Below are positions 7,453-15,153 of a stretch of 35,035 nucleotides of DNA, piece after piece. Below the pieces are notes generated by a model. It saw only the letters and a list, made by a program, of their open reading frames with translations, did no database searches and had not been told where the DNA came from. Source of the DNA: Bacillus sp. 491mf (GTDB lineage Bacteria > Bacillota > Bacilli > Bacillales > Bacillaceae_G); the NCBI RefSeq assembly GCF_900112415.1, contig NZ_FOLV01000040.1, positions 1 to 35,035 of the forward strand. The letters are read 5' to 3'. Position 1 is the stretch's first letter, and each line of letters starts with the position of its first letter. The translations under genes were made by a program, and so were the position numbers.

Positions 7453-8889
7453 ATGAGAAAGGCTTTGCTCTGTGGAGGAATTATAGCAAGTGTATTATGG
7501 ACAGGCAATCATGTAAACGCAGAAAAAATCAATCAAGAAACGAAACAATTTGCCGATAAAATAGAAAGTTTACCAAAAGGGAGTATTTCAAATCCAGCAT
7601 TTCGTGGGCAAATAGAGGAAATGGTAAATAAATTTATTCGTAATAAGCATAAGAATACAAAAATAGAAAGAACGGCTATTTTTTCAATGCCAAGCAAAAA
7701 AGCAGAAATCGCGGTATCTTCACCAGATGGTAAGACGTTAGTTGTAACAGAAGCAGACTTAGGACAAATTAGCATCCTTTCAATTGAAAATTTACAAGAT
7801 ATTCAACTGAAAGGGACAGTGAGTTTGAAAGGAATTCATTCCGAAGCAGAGGTGACGAGTACAACAGTTACACCAGATGGTAAGTATGCATTCGTTGCTT
7901 TTCGTACCGGGGATAACTTGTATAATGCGCATAGAGGAAAGATAGCAGTTATAGAATTATCATCCAAAAATATTGTGAAAATATACGAGGTGGGTGTAGG
8001 GCCAGATTCTATTGCTTTATCAAAAGATGGGACAAAGCTTGTAGTTTGTAATGAGGATGAAGAAGGAGATCCAAATGACGGAAATGAAGTCAATATGAAA
8101 AAAACAAAGCGACCGGGTACAATTTCTATCATCACGTTCCCTAATGGAGATGTATTGAAAGGAATTCACCATGAGCTATCAATTGATATAAGTCAGATTG
8201 GAAATGGAACAGTGTACAAGCATGATCCGCAGCCAGAGTATGTGGCAATTAGTCCAAATGGAGAAAAAGCGGCTGTTACATTACAGGAAAATAATGCAGT
8301 TGCTATTGTTAATTTGCAAGGACAAAACATTGAAACGATATTTGGCCTTGGAACAACAAAGCATAAAGCAGATTTGCAAAATGATGGTGTTGTTTCTTTT
8401 CAAGATGAACTGATTGCAAGACCAGAACCAGATGGTATAACGTGGGATCAATCGGGGCGTTTTGTAATTACTGCTAATGAAGGAGACCTAGGGAAAAATG
8501 AATTTAAAGATGGTGTGAAATCAGGTGGACGCAATATATCTGTATGGAGTCAAAACGGTTCGCTTGTATATGATAGTATGAATCTTATTGATGAAAAAGT
8601 GGCAGCTAAAGGTTTGTATTCAGATAGTCGTAGTAATAGCCGAGGTAGTGAAGTAGAAAATGTTGCGACAGGAATAATACAAGAAAGTCCGATTATGGCT
8701 GTGGCTGCTGAAAGGGCAAATGCAGTACTCTTTTTTGATATAACAATCCCGATGTTCCCTGTTTATATTGGTCTTGTTCCTTCAGGAGGAAAAGCACCGG
8801 AAGGGATTCATAAGATTAGCAACCGTAATATATTTGTAAGTGCAGATGAAGCAGATGGAACATTGAGCTTTTATTGTTTGCAAAAATGA
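7453..8889 (+). CDS. Secreted beta-propeller protein (choice-of-anchor I / YVTN-like)
   Basis: A 478-aa exported protein. The signal peptide MRKALLCGGIIASVLWTG ends near VNA. From about residue 65, repeats of the form SPDGKTLVVTE, TPDGKYAFVAF, SKDGTKLVVCNEDEEGDP, SPNGEKAAVTLQENN and DQSGRFVITANEGD are propeller blades. EPDGITW, NSRGSEVENV and KAPEGIHKI match the choice-of-anchor I / alkaline-phosphatase-associated class. NEDEEGDP and DLQNDGVV are acidic and may bind Ca2+. No LPXTG or transmembrane anchor is seen at the C-terminus. The start is supported by GGGGGGA. Function unknown; extracellular binding or an esterase/phytase-like activity is speculative. Confidence 0.75.
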   Translation: MRKALLCGGIIASVLWTGNHVNAEKINQETKQFADKIESLPKGSISNPAFRGQIEEMVNKFIRNKHKNTKIERTAIFSMPSKKAEIAVSSPDGKTLVVTEADLGQISILSIENLQDIQLKGTVSLKGIHSEAEVTSTTVTPDGKYAFVAFRTGDNLYNAHRGKIAVIELSSKNIVKIYEVGVGPDSIALSKDGTKLVVCNEDEEGDPNDGNEVNMKKTKRPGTISIITFPNGDVLKGIHHELSIDISQIGNGTVYKHDPQPEYVAISPNGEKAAVTLQENNAVAIVNLQGQNIETIFGLGTTKHKADLQNDGVVSFQDELIARPEPDGITWDQSGRFVITANEGDLGKNEFKDGVKSGGRNISVWSQNGSLVYDSMNLIDEKVAAKGLYSDSRSNSRGSEVENVATGIIQESPIMAVAAERANAVLFFDITIPMFPVYIGLVPSGGKAPEGIHKISNRNIFVSADEADGTLSFYCLQK

Positions 8890-8894
8890 TAATC

Positions 8895-8928
8895 ATGGCA
8901 CTTCCTAATAAGGAGTGCCATTTCCTTT
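8895..8928 (+). terminator. Terminator of the propeller gene
   Basis: ATGGCACT and AGTGCCAT pair, with an inner CCT/AGG around AATA and a one-base bulge, followed by TTCCTTTGT. The U-tract is weak. Confidence 0.65.
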
Positions 8929-9013
8929 GTCTTGTACATGTCACTTGTATATCTAGCATTCTTACTTTATCATTTTATATAAGGAAAATTTTGTGAAGGA
9001 AAGGAACTGGAGT

Positions 9014-9646
9014 ATGAATAAGAAAAAGATTTATAGTATATTAGCACTTCTTTTATTTATTGTGGGTGGCGTTTTAATTGCCAAACCATTTTATGATGGT
9101 TACAAAGCTGGAAAGATGCAAGACGAAAACATACAAGCTATTAAGAAAATGAAGTATGAAAAACAAGAAACAAAATTTGTTGATGCTTCTAAAATAAATC
9201 AACCGGACTTAGCGGATGTGGCAAATGCTACATTAGATAAGAAACAAGTGATTGGGCGTATGTCGATTCCGAGTATTGGATTAGAACTACCAATTTTAAA
9301 TGGTTCAACAGAGAGAAATTTATTATCAGGCGCAACAACAGTAAAAGAGAAACAAGAGATGGGAAAAGGGAACTATGCATTAGCAGGACATAACATGTCG
9401 AAAAAAGGTGTGTTATTTAGCGATATTTCGAAACTGAAAAAGAATGATAAAGTATATTTATATGATAGTGAAAATGAATATGAATATGCGGTAGAACAAG
9501 TAACGGAAGTCACACCGGATAAATGGGAAGTCGTTGAAGATCAAGGGAAAAATGAGGTAACCCTTATTACATGTACATCTGTACTTGATAATTCCAAGCG
9601 ATATGTAGTATCTGGGAACTTGGTGCAAACGAAAAAAAATAAATAA
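9014..9646 (+). CDS. srtA: Sortase A (class A housekeeping sortase)
   Basis: A membrane-anchored transpeptidase that attaches LPXTG proteins to peptidoglycan. The N-terminal anchor is about residues 5-24 (IYSILALLLFIVGGVLIAKP). The sortase beta-barrel follows, with catalytic His126 (LAGHN), Cys187 (LITCTS) and Arg196 (NSKRYVV). With ATG 9014 as start these numbers equal those of B. anthracis SrtA (His126, Cys187, Arg196), which is why that start was chosen over GTG 8993. AAGGAA is the ribosome binding site. The gene is 210 codons, single, and closed by a bidirectional terminator. Its substrates are not in this window. Confidence 0.95.
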   Translation: MNKKKIYSILALLLFIVGGVLIAKPFYDGYKAGKMQDENIQAIKKMKYEKQETKFVDASKINQPDLADVANATLDKKQVIGRMSIPSIGLELPILNGSTERNLLSGATTVKEKQEMGKGNYALAGHNMSKKGVLFSDISKLKKNDKVYLYDSENEYEYAVEQVTEVTPDKWEVVEDQGKNEVTLITCTSVLDNSKRYVVSGNLVQTKKNK

Positions 9647-9649
9647 TTA

Positions 9650-9682
9650 AAAAAAGATGAGGGGCATCCCCTCATCTTTTTT
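9650..9682. terminator. Bidirectional terminator between srtA and the peptide transporter
   Basis: AAAAAAGATGAGGGG and CCCCTCATCTTTTTT form a 15-bp perfect stem with a CAT loop. It has U-tracts on both strands and serves two convergent genes. Confidence 0.92.
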
Positions 9683-11066
9683 AGTCCATCCATTTTGCTA
9701 ATTTTTTGGAAAGTAATAGTAAGATACATCCTAAGAAAATAGCGACAGCTCCAATAATAGCAAATACTTCTGAATAACCTAATGAAGTTGTAAAGTTTGC
9801 TAACTGTCCACCTAAAATATTCGCGACACCTGTACTTGCTAACCAAACGCCCATTAATAAAGATGCGAGTTTGATAGGAGCAAGTGCACTTACCATTGAA
9901 AGTCCGACTGGAGATAAGAATAATTCCCCTAATGTATGGAATAGGTAAGTAAAGACGATAAAGAGTAAGTTTGCTTTTTCTGTAATTTGTTGTTCATTAC
10001 TTCCTGTTTTTAACGTAGCAACAACAAGAACCATATAACCAATTCCAAGTAAGATCATCCCAAGAGCCATTTTTGTTGGGACTTTTAAATCACCACGTTT
10101 TGTAGAAGCAAGCTTTGTCCAAAATGCAGAAACAATCGGTGCTAATAAAATAATGAACAATGGGTTTACAGACTGAAACCAAGATGTTGGAATTTCCCAA
10201 CCGAATATAGAACGGTCTACAAAGCTATTTGTATATAATGTTAAAGAACTACCAGCTTGTTCAAATCCAGCCCAGAAGAAAACAACAAAACACGTTATAA
10301 TGATAATCACAGCTGTATGCTGTTTCTCTTTTTTCGTTAATGGTGTATTGCCAGCTGTTTTGTTTCCTGTTCCTGTTTGTAACGCTGCTGTCGGTTTTTT
10401 ACCAATATCACCAAGAAAACGATTTGATAATGTTACAAATAAAATTTGTCCGATAATCATCCCGATAGATGCAGCCAAAAATCCATAGCGGAAACCGTAA
10501 TGCATAACGCCATCTACTGTTGTTTTAAACAAATCTTCTGATAAATATCCGCAAACGAGTGGAGCGAGGAATGAACCGACGTTAATTCCCATATAGAAAA
10601 TTGTAAAAGCACCATCGCGGCGCGAATCGTTTTCTGCATATAATTCTCCGACAAGAGTGGAGATATTTGGTTTGAAGAAACCGTTCCCGATAATAATGAA
10701 CGCTAATCCGAGGTATAGTCCTAATTGGCTTTGCAGTGCAAATAACGTAATGTTACCAATTGCAATTGTTATACCGCCAAGTGTAATCGCTAATCGTCTA
10801 CCAAGATAACGATCGGTTAAAAATCCGCCAATTAATGGGGTGAAATAACAAGCCCCTGTATAAAATCCGTAAATTGTAAGTGCCCAGCTCTTACTAAAAC
10901 CAAGCCCACCGTTTATTAAGGCAGTTGTTAAATATAATGTTAATAATCCTCGTAATCCGTAATAGCTAAATCGTTCCCACATTTCTGTGAAAAAGAGTAA
11001 GTACAAACCTGGAGGATGCTTCTTTTTTGGCTGTTGTTTTTTATCTAACTGTAGCGCATATTCCAT
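9681..11066 (-). CDS. dtpT: POT/PTR2 family proton-dependent di/tripeptide transporter
   Basis: A 461-aa polytopic membrane protein importing di- and tripeptides with protons. The signature EMWERFSYYG (Glu28, Glu31, Arg32) is the ExxER(F)xYYG motif of TM1. FYTGACYFTPLIGGFLTDR is the PTR2 signature 1 region, and FTIFYMGINVGSFLAPLVCG matches signature 2. About 14 hydrophobic segments are seen, with a cytoplasmic linker at about residues 225-250. AGGAGG lies before the ATG. The gene is single. An inverted repeat AAAGTAAA...TTTACTTT lies 27-62 bp upstream of the start and may be an operator. Confidence 0.92.
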   Translation of the reverse strand: MEYALQLDKKQQPKKKHPPGLYLLFFTEMWERFSYYGLRGLLTLYLTTALINGGLGFSKSWALTIYGFYTGACYFTPLIGGFLTDRYLGRRLAITLGGITIAIGNITLFALQSQLGLYLGLAFIIIGNGFFKPNISTLVGELYAENDSRRDGAFTIFYMGINVGSFLAPLVCGYLSEDLFKTTVDGVMHYGFRYGFLAASIGMIIGQILFVTLSNRFLGDIGKKPTAALQTGTGNKTAGNTPLTKKEKQHTAVIIIITCFVVFFWAGFEQAGSSLTLYTNSFVDRSIFGWEIPTSWFQSVNPLFIILLAPIVSAFWTKLASTKRGDLKVPTKMALGMILLGIGYMVLVVATLKTGSNEQQITEKANLLFIVFTYLFHTLGELFLSPVGLSMVSALAPIKLASLLMGVWLASTGVANILGGQLANFTTSLGYSEVFAIIGAVAIFLGCILLLLSKKLAKWMD

Positions 11067-11092
11067 ATGTAATTCCTCCTAACATAAAAAAC

Positions 11093-11128
11093 AAAGTAAA
11101 TAGTTTTAGATGATTAATAGTTTACTTT
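11093..11128 (-). promoter_or_regulatory. Inverted repeat upstream of the peptide transporter gene
   Basis: AAAGTAAA (11093-11100) and TTTACTTT (11121-11128) form 8-bp inverted arms 20 bp apart in the putative promoter region. It could be a regulator site. No named consensus was recognised. Confidence 0.3.
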
Positions 11129-11224
11129 ATTAACTTTTTAAAGTCAATAAAGGTCTATTTTTTGTAAAAAATTATTCACAGATAATGTGGGGGAGAATAA
11201 ACTTTGAAACAGTGCTTTCTTCCG

Positions 11225-11290
11225 TTATCGCCCGTTCTTTGCAATATATCGGCGATTCGACACAATTTAAAGACAATTCGACAATAATTA
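11225..11290. repeat. Possible dispersed intergenic element with ATCGCC/GGCGAT arms
   Basis: ATCGCC (11227-11232) and GGCGAT (11251-11256) flank an AT-rich centre. They are followed by TCGACACAATTT and ACAATTCGACAAT, which share CGACA and ACAATT words. The GC-rich words stand out from the AT-rich intergenic background. I have an impression of similar sequence elsewhere in B. cereus group genomes but cannot verify it. The rest of 11129-11336 holds no gene. Confidence 0.3.
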
Positions 11291-11336
11291 ACATACAAGT
11301 AGTCGATCTACTGAGCTGAATCATACTAAAAAATGA

Positions 11337-11377
11337 AAGGAGCTATCCAAAAAGTTTCACTTTTTGGATAGCTCCTT
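11337..11377 (-). terminator. Terminator of the secreted GATase-like protein gene
   Basis: AAGGAGCTATCCAAAAAGT (11337-11355) pairs perfectly over 19 bp with 11359-11377 around a TTC loop. Read on the minus strand it is followed by TCATTTTTTAG. Confidence 0.85.
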
Positions 11378-11416
11378 AATATATAAGAATAATACTTTTG
11401 GGCAGCCCTATTCTTT

Positions 11417-12994
11417 TTATTTAATAGCAGATGTTCCAACTACAACCGTTTCACTTGCTTTTACAGTCGTGTTTTGACGAAGGCGTAATGTAGCTTGCCC
11501 TGTTGTATAAGGAGCAATTTGTACATTTACTACCTTTTCAGCGACACCTTGGCTATTTGTCGTAAAGGAAAATGCATTACTATAACCGTAAGAAGAAGGC
11601 CATAGGCCGTTTTCGTTTTGAACTTTTGCTACTTGTGTGCCACCACTTGTATAAATACCTAAAGAGTAATTATTGTAAGTAGTGTTTGGTAATAAATGAT
11701 TTGCTTGTATTTTTATTTGAAATACACCGCTGTTTGGAAGAATGCTAGGGTGAATAAAGTTATAATCTTTTGTTGAGACGTTTCCATCATTATTATTATT
11801 GCTATTATTATAGCCGTAAGAGCCAGACTTAAATGTACTTGAATTAAACCATTGATATCCTTGGTTAGGGGCACCCCATGGTTCTGGTTGCGGCTCAGTT
11901 GATGCACTTGGTTGTTCAAATGTTTTTAATGCTGTTGGTGTGTCTAGTTGTAATCCGCTTACTTGGTTTAAACTAGTATATGTTTCTTTTGTAGAGAGCC
12001 ATTTTACAACATTTGTTAATAAAGTAGCGTCGCTTTCTTCTTTATATCCATCATATGTTTTTTTAGACTGTCCCGTATCTTCACGAACATATTTTGGCGT
12101 TGCATCTTCAACTGGCGAAGAGTCACCGATAAAGGCTGCTTTTCCTAAACCAACTTTTGCGACTGCAACGAAAGGACCTTCAGCGATGCCGCCGCCGTTA
12201 TATACACCGCTATCAACAGCGTTATTCCACTTAGGTAAACTTTCTGGTAAGTAGACAATTCCTTTTGCTACATTTGGGTTTACAATTGCAATTGTAGATC
12301 CCGCATGCATGGCAACAGATGAAACACCTGTAGTAATTCCGAATGATTGATCAGGTGCTACAATTTTATTTGCAGAAACATCACCAATTGCATTGTAGCG
12401 AAAGCGTACGCCAAAGTTGTTTGCTAGCCAGTCAGAACTTTCTACACCTTGCATAGCTTGTGAAGATGTTTCTTCAGAAGACATCCCTTTTGCTGGATTT
12501 TCCCATGCTCCGCGGCGATACCCGTTGAAAACTTCTGAGGAATCCCAGCGATTTTTATTGCGGTCTGCATTATAATGATCGGCTATAAAAAAGATACTTC
12601 CGCCATTTTTCACATATTGCAGCATCGCATCTTGTTCTGATTTTTTATACGGAATATTTGCTTCTGGAACGATAAATACGTTGTAATCTTTTAAGTCATC
12701 ATACGTAATAGGTGTTGATTTACGTAGCTCCTTTACAAAGTAGCCTTTGTTTGCAATGCCATTTCCGAAATCAGAAAATCCGCCATCAATAACCCAATCA
12801 GCTGTTCCTGCCGTTTGAGCATGTGTATTATCAAATAATACTTTTTTCCCAGCGTTTTCGTTCACAATTTTTGCAGCAATTTGCGGAGCTGGATCTAAAG
12901 CGCTTTCAGCAAAAGTCGTCGAACTAAATACGGTAGCCATACTTAATGTCAATCCTGTTGCGAGTGTGAGTTTCAGCCATTTTTCTTTCTTCAT
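11417..12994 (-). CDS. Secreted protein with GATase-like N-terminal and beta-sandwich C-terminal domains
   Basis: A 525-aa exported protein. The signal peptide MKKEKWLKLTLATGLTLSMA... ends near TFA (residue 29). Residues about 48-340 look like a class-I amidotransferase-like/DUF4350-type Rossmann domain: KKVLFDNTHAQTAGTADWVI, NVFIVPEANIPY, VKNGGSIFFIADHYN, GLGKAAFIGDSSPVED. No obvious catalytic triad was identified. A Pro/Ser linker and Asn-rich stretch (NNSNNNNDGN) lead to a C-terminal beta-rich module (about 395-520: FKSGSYGYNN, LLPNTTYNNYSLGIYTSGG, QATLRLRQNTT). Function unknown. An extracellular carbohydrate or nucleic-acid binding role is possible. AGGGGGA precedes the ATG. Single gene. 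Confidence 0.7.
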   Translation of the reverse strand: MKKEKWLKLTLATGLTLSMATVFSSTTFAESALDPAPQIAAKIVNENAGKKVLFDNTHAQTAGTADWVIDGGFSDFGNGIANKGYFVKELRKSTPITYDDLKDYNVFIVPEANIPYKKSEQDAMLQYVKNGGSIFFIADHYNADRNKNRWDSSEVFNGYRRGAWENPAKGMSSEETSSQAMQGVESSDWLANNFGVRFRYNAIGDVSANKIVAPDQSFGITTGVSSVAMHAGSTIAIVNPNVAKGIVYLPESLPKWNNAVDSGVYNGGGIAEGPFVAVAKVGLGKAAFIGDSSPVEDATPKYVREDTGQSKKTYDGYKEESDATLLTNVVKWLSTKETYTSLNQVSGLQLDTPTALKTFEQPSASTEPQPEPWGAPNQGYQWFNSSTFKSGSYGYNNSNNNNDGNVSTKDYNFIHPSILPNSGVFQIKIQANHLLPNTTYNNYSLGIYTSGGTQVAKVQNENGLWPSSYGYSNAFSFTTNSQGVAEKVVNVQIAPYTTGQATLRLRQNTTVKASETVVVGTSAIK

Positions 12995-13190
12995 AATGAA
13001 TCCCCCTAAAGTAAGTTAGTTTAAGTAAGAATGCGATTCGTTCAGCTAACTATCAGCTAATCATACGGATAAAAATGCCCCCTATATTAATTTAACGGAA
13101 TATAACGAAAGAAAAAAGAGGGAATTAATAAATTTTTGTAAACTTATCGTGAATTTTGTTGAGAAATATTTTTACATACAGAAATAGAGG

Positions 13191-13222
13191 AAAAAAATCC
13201 CTCCCTCAGATGAGGAAGGGAT
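13191..13222 (-). terminator. Terminator of the amino-acid permease gene
   Basis: On the minus strand ATCCCTTCCTC and GAGGGAGGGAT form an 11-bp stem (one G-U) with an ATCT loop, followed by TTTTTT. Confidence 0.9.
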
Positions 13223-13227
13223 CAACA

Positions 13228-14625
13228 TTATCCAATTTGCGAAGATGATTTCGATGATTTATCTGTTGTATGAAATCCTTTTGCATAATAAACAACTACT
13301 AAAGCGATGAGCCAAATTGGTCCAACAATTAATGCGATACGTGTATCAGTAGAATATGCCATAATGCCTAATACTAAAGCAAGGAAAGCGAGCGTCACAT
13401 AGGAGCTAAGTGGATACAATGGCATTTTATAAGTTAATTTATTTTGCGCTTCCTGTGATAATCCTTTGCGGAAACGAAGCTGCGCAACTACAATGACACC
13501 CCAAGTCCAAATTGCTCCGAACGTGGAAATACTCGTTAACCATGTAAATACTTTTGCAGGAACAACGTAGTTTAATACAACGCCTATTAACAATACGAAA
13601 GCTGTTGCTAAAATTCCTTTACTTGGGATTCCATTTTTATTTAACTGACCAAATTTTTCTGGTGCTTGTTTTTGCTGCGCTAATGTAAATAGCATACGGC
13701 CTGTACTAAAGAGACCACCATTACAAGAAGAAAGAGCAGCTGTTAAGACAACAAAGTTAATAATTCCTGCTGCTTTCGCAATACCGATTTGTTCAAACGT
13801 TAGTACAAATGGACTTCCTTTTTCACCAATTTCATTCCATGGATAGATTGCCATCATAACGAATAAGGCACCTACATAGAAGATTAAAATGCGCCAAAAA
13901 ACGTTATCAATCGCTTTAGACAATGTTTTTTTCGGATTTTCTGCTTCACCGGCTGTTACACCAATTAGCTCTACTCCTAAGTAAGCAAATAGTACCATTT
14001 GTAATGATAGAAGCAGGCCAGAAAAACCATTTGGAAACCAACCGCCGTGTGACCAAAGGTTTGAAATTCCAGTCGCTACGCCGCCGTTTCCAAAACCGAA
14101 TAAAATAATGCCAGCGCCAATTATTATCATACAGATAATTGTGACAATTTTAATTAAAGCAAACCAAAACTCAAGTTCTCCATACACTTTAACCGATAAA
14201 AAGTTTAATGCGCTCATTAATACAAGAGCAATTAACGCCCAAACCCAACGTTCCGTATTTGGGAACCAATATTGCATATAAATGCCTGCCGCTGTAATTT
14301 CAGCCATACAAGTTACAACCCATAAGAACCAATAGTTCCAACCAGTGATATAACCTGCTAGTGGGCCTAAATAGTCATGTGCATATTTACTGAATGAACC
14401 AGCAACAGGTTGTTCAATTGCCATTTCTCCAAGCGCCCGCATAATGAAAAAGATCGCAAGGCCAGCAATGATATAACCGAATAAAATGGACGGTCCTGCT
14501 AGTTTAATAGCGGAAGCTGATCCTAAAAATAGTCCAACTCCAATAGCAGACCCAAGTGACATAAGGGTAATATGACGTTGTTTTAATCCGCGGTTTAAAT
14601 TATCTGCTTTGTTTGTGTGCTGCAT
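13228..14625 (-). CDS. APC-superfamily amino acid permease (ProY/AapA-like)
   Basis: A 465-aa, 12-TM amino-acid/H+ symporter of the AAT family. LNRGLKQRHITLMSLGSAIG is the N-terminal family signature, with the GSAIGVGLFLGSA unwound helix 1. Also seen are RALGEMAIEQPVAGSFSKYA, ELEFWFALIKIVTI, GVELIGVTAGEAENPKKTLS and SSCNGGLFSTGRMLFTLA. The set resembles ProY, AapA and YbgF-type permeases, but the substrate cannot be fixed from sequence. AGGAGG lies before the ATG. A sequence matching the CcpA cre consensus lies 33-46 bases upstream of the start, suggesting catabolite repression of amino-acid uptake. Confidence 0.88.
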   Translation of the reverse strand: MQHTNKADNLNRGLKQRHITLMSLGSAIGVGLFLGSASAIKLAGPSILFGYIIAGLAIFFIMRALGEMAIEQPVAGSFSKYAHDYLGPLAGYITGWNYWFLWVVTCMAEITAAGIYMQYWFPNTERWVWALIALVLMSALNFLSVKVYGELEFWFALIKIVTIICMIIIGAGIILFGFGNGGVATGISNLWSHGGWFPNGFSGLLLSLQMVLFAYLGVELIGVTAGEAENPKKTLSKAIDNVFWRILIFYVGALFVMMAIYPWNEIGEKGSPFVLTFEQIGIAKAAGIINFVVLTAALSSCNGGLFSTGRMLFTLAQQKQAPEKFGQLNKNGIPSKGILATAFVLLIGVVLNYVVPAKVFTWLTSISTFGAIWTWGVIVVAQLRFRKGLSQEAQNKLTYKMPLYPLSSYVTLAFLALVLGIMAYSTDTRIALIVGPIWLIALVVVYYAKGFHTTDKSSKSSSQIG

Positions 14626-14656
14626 AATAAACCTCCTGTATTTAGTAAGAAAAATA

Positions 14657-14672
14657 TTGTATCCGCTTACAA
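14657..14672 (-). promoter_or_regulatory. Predicted cre (CcpA) site upstream of the permease
   Basis: Minus-strand TTGTAAGCGGATACAA fits the cre consensus WTGNAANCGNWNNCW at every defined position. It lies just upstream of the ribosome binding site, a location that in Bacillus usually gives repression. Confidence 0.6.
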
Positions 14673-14775
14673 ATTTATTTAACTATTTAAAATTATAAAA
14701 CATTTCTATCTGTTATGCTACAAAAATAGACAATGTTTTCTGTACTATAAAAATTGGTTTTCGTATTTTGATATC

Positions 14776-14888
14776 TAAGTCACTGTTACGAAAAAAACAC
14801 AATGCCCAGCACTCGCTCACTCCTTGTGTTTTAAAAACATAAAAAGTGGCAGAAAAGGGCCCTGAGCGCTTCCGTAGATTTGAAATAA
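14776..14888 (-). repeat. Dispersed intergenic repeat, copy B (truncated)
   Basis: It contains TGTTACGAAAAA, CAGCACTCGCTCACTCCTT, GTTTTAAAAACAT, TGGCAGAAAAGGGCCCTGA and CGTAGAT, in the same order as copy C. The second hairpin arm and the GGGGAG end are lost after the CGTAGAT motif. Confidence 0.7.
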
Positions 14889-14941
14889 AGTCATACGGTT
14901 GTATCTCTTTTTATTCTACTATCACGTTTAAAAGTATTTAG

Positions 14942-14970
14942 TTGCAATAAAAATTTAATCGTGTTAGTGT
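14942..14970 (+). promoter_or_regulatory. Promoter of the leader-peptide/rRNA methyltransferase transcript
   Basis: TTGCAA (14942-14947), a 17-bp spacer and TAGTGT (14965-14970). The predicted start near 14977 would give a leader of roughly 175 nt before the methyltransferase. Confidence 0.45.
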
Positions 14971-15013
14971 CTTTATGGGTTAAAACCTATACATCTACAA
15001 AGGAGTTAATCTC

Positions 15014-15043
15014 ATGATCATTCAATTCATTCGATATAGATAG
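15014..15043 (+). CDS. Leader peptide MIIQFIRYR of the rRNA methyltransferase gene
   Basis: A 9-codon ORF with a strong ribosome binding site, AAAGGAG (14999-15005), 8 nt before the ATG. It ends in Arg-Tyr-Arg followed by TAG. Arg-X-Arg motifs in short leader peptides are known ribosome-arrest sequences for macrolides and ketolides (for example the RLR peptides of ErmDL type). The stop codon lies only 5 nt before the left arm of a terminator hairpin. A ribosome paused on the last codons would therefore cover that arm and allow readthrough. The role is inferred from this arrangement. Confidence 0.65.
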   Translation: MIIQFIRYR

Positions 15044-15048
15044 TGATA

Positions 15049-15122
15049 GGTATAGACTACTTTAAAATCCGACTCATATTTTTTTGAAAATATGATGAGG
15101 GTTTATTTGTCTATGCCTTTTT
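15049..15122 (+). terminator. Conditional terminator (attenuator) in the methyltransferase leader
   Basis: GGTATAGAC (15049-15057) pairs with GTCTATGCC (15109-15117, one G-U), followed by TTTTT (15118-15122). The loop contains a second hairpin, TCATATTTT (15074-15082) with AAAATATGA (15087-15095). Upstream of the leader ORF, ACCTAT (14985-14990) can pair with ATAGGT (15046-15051), and CTATAC (14987-14992) with GTATAG (15050-15055). Either would compete with the terminator. The position between promoter and gene fits transcription attenuation. Confidence 0.65.
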
Positions 15123-15153
15123 CATTTATCTAAAAATGAATGAGGTGGCTTCT

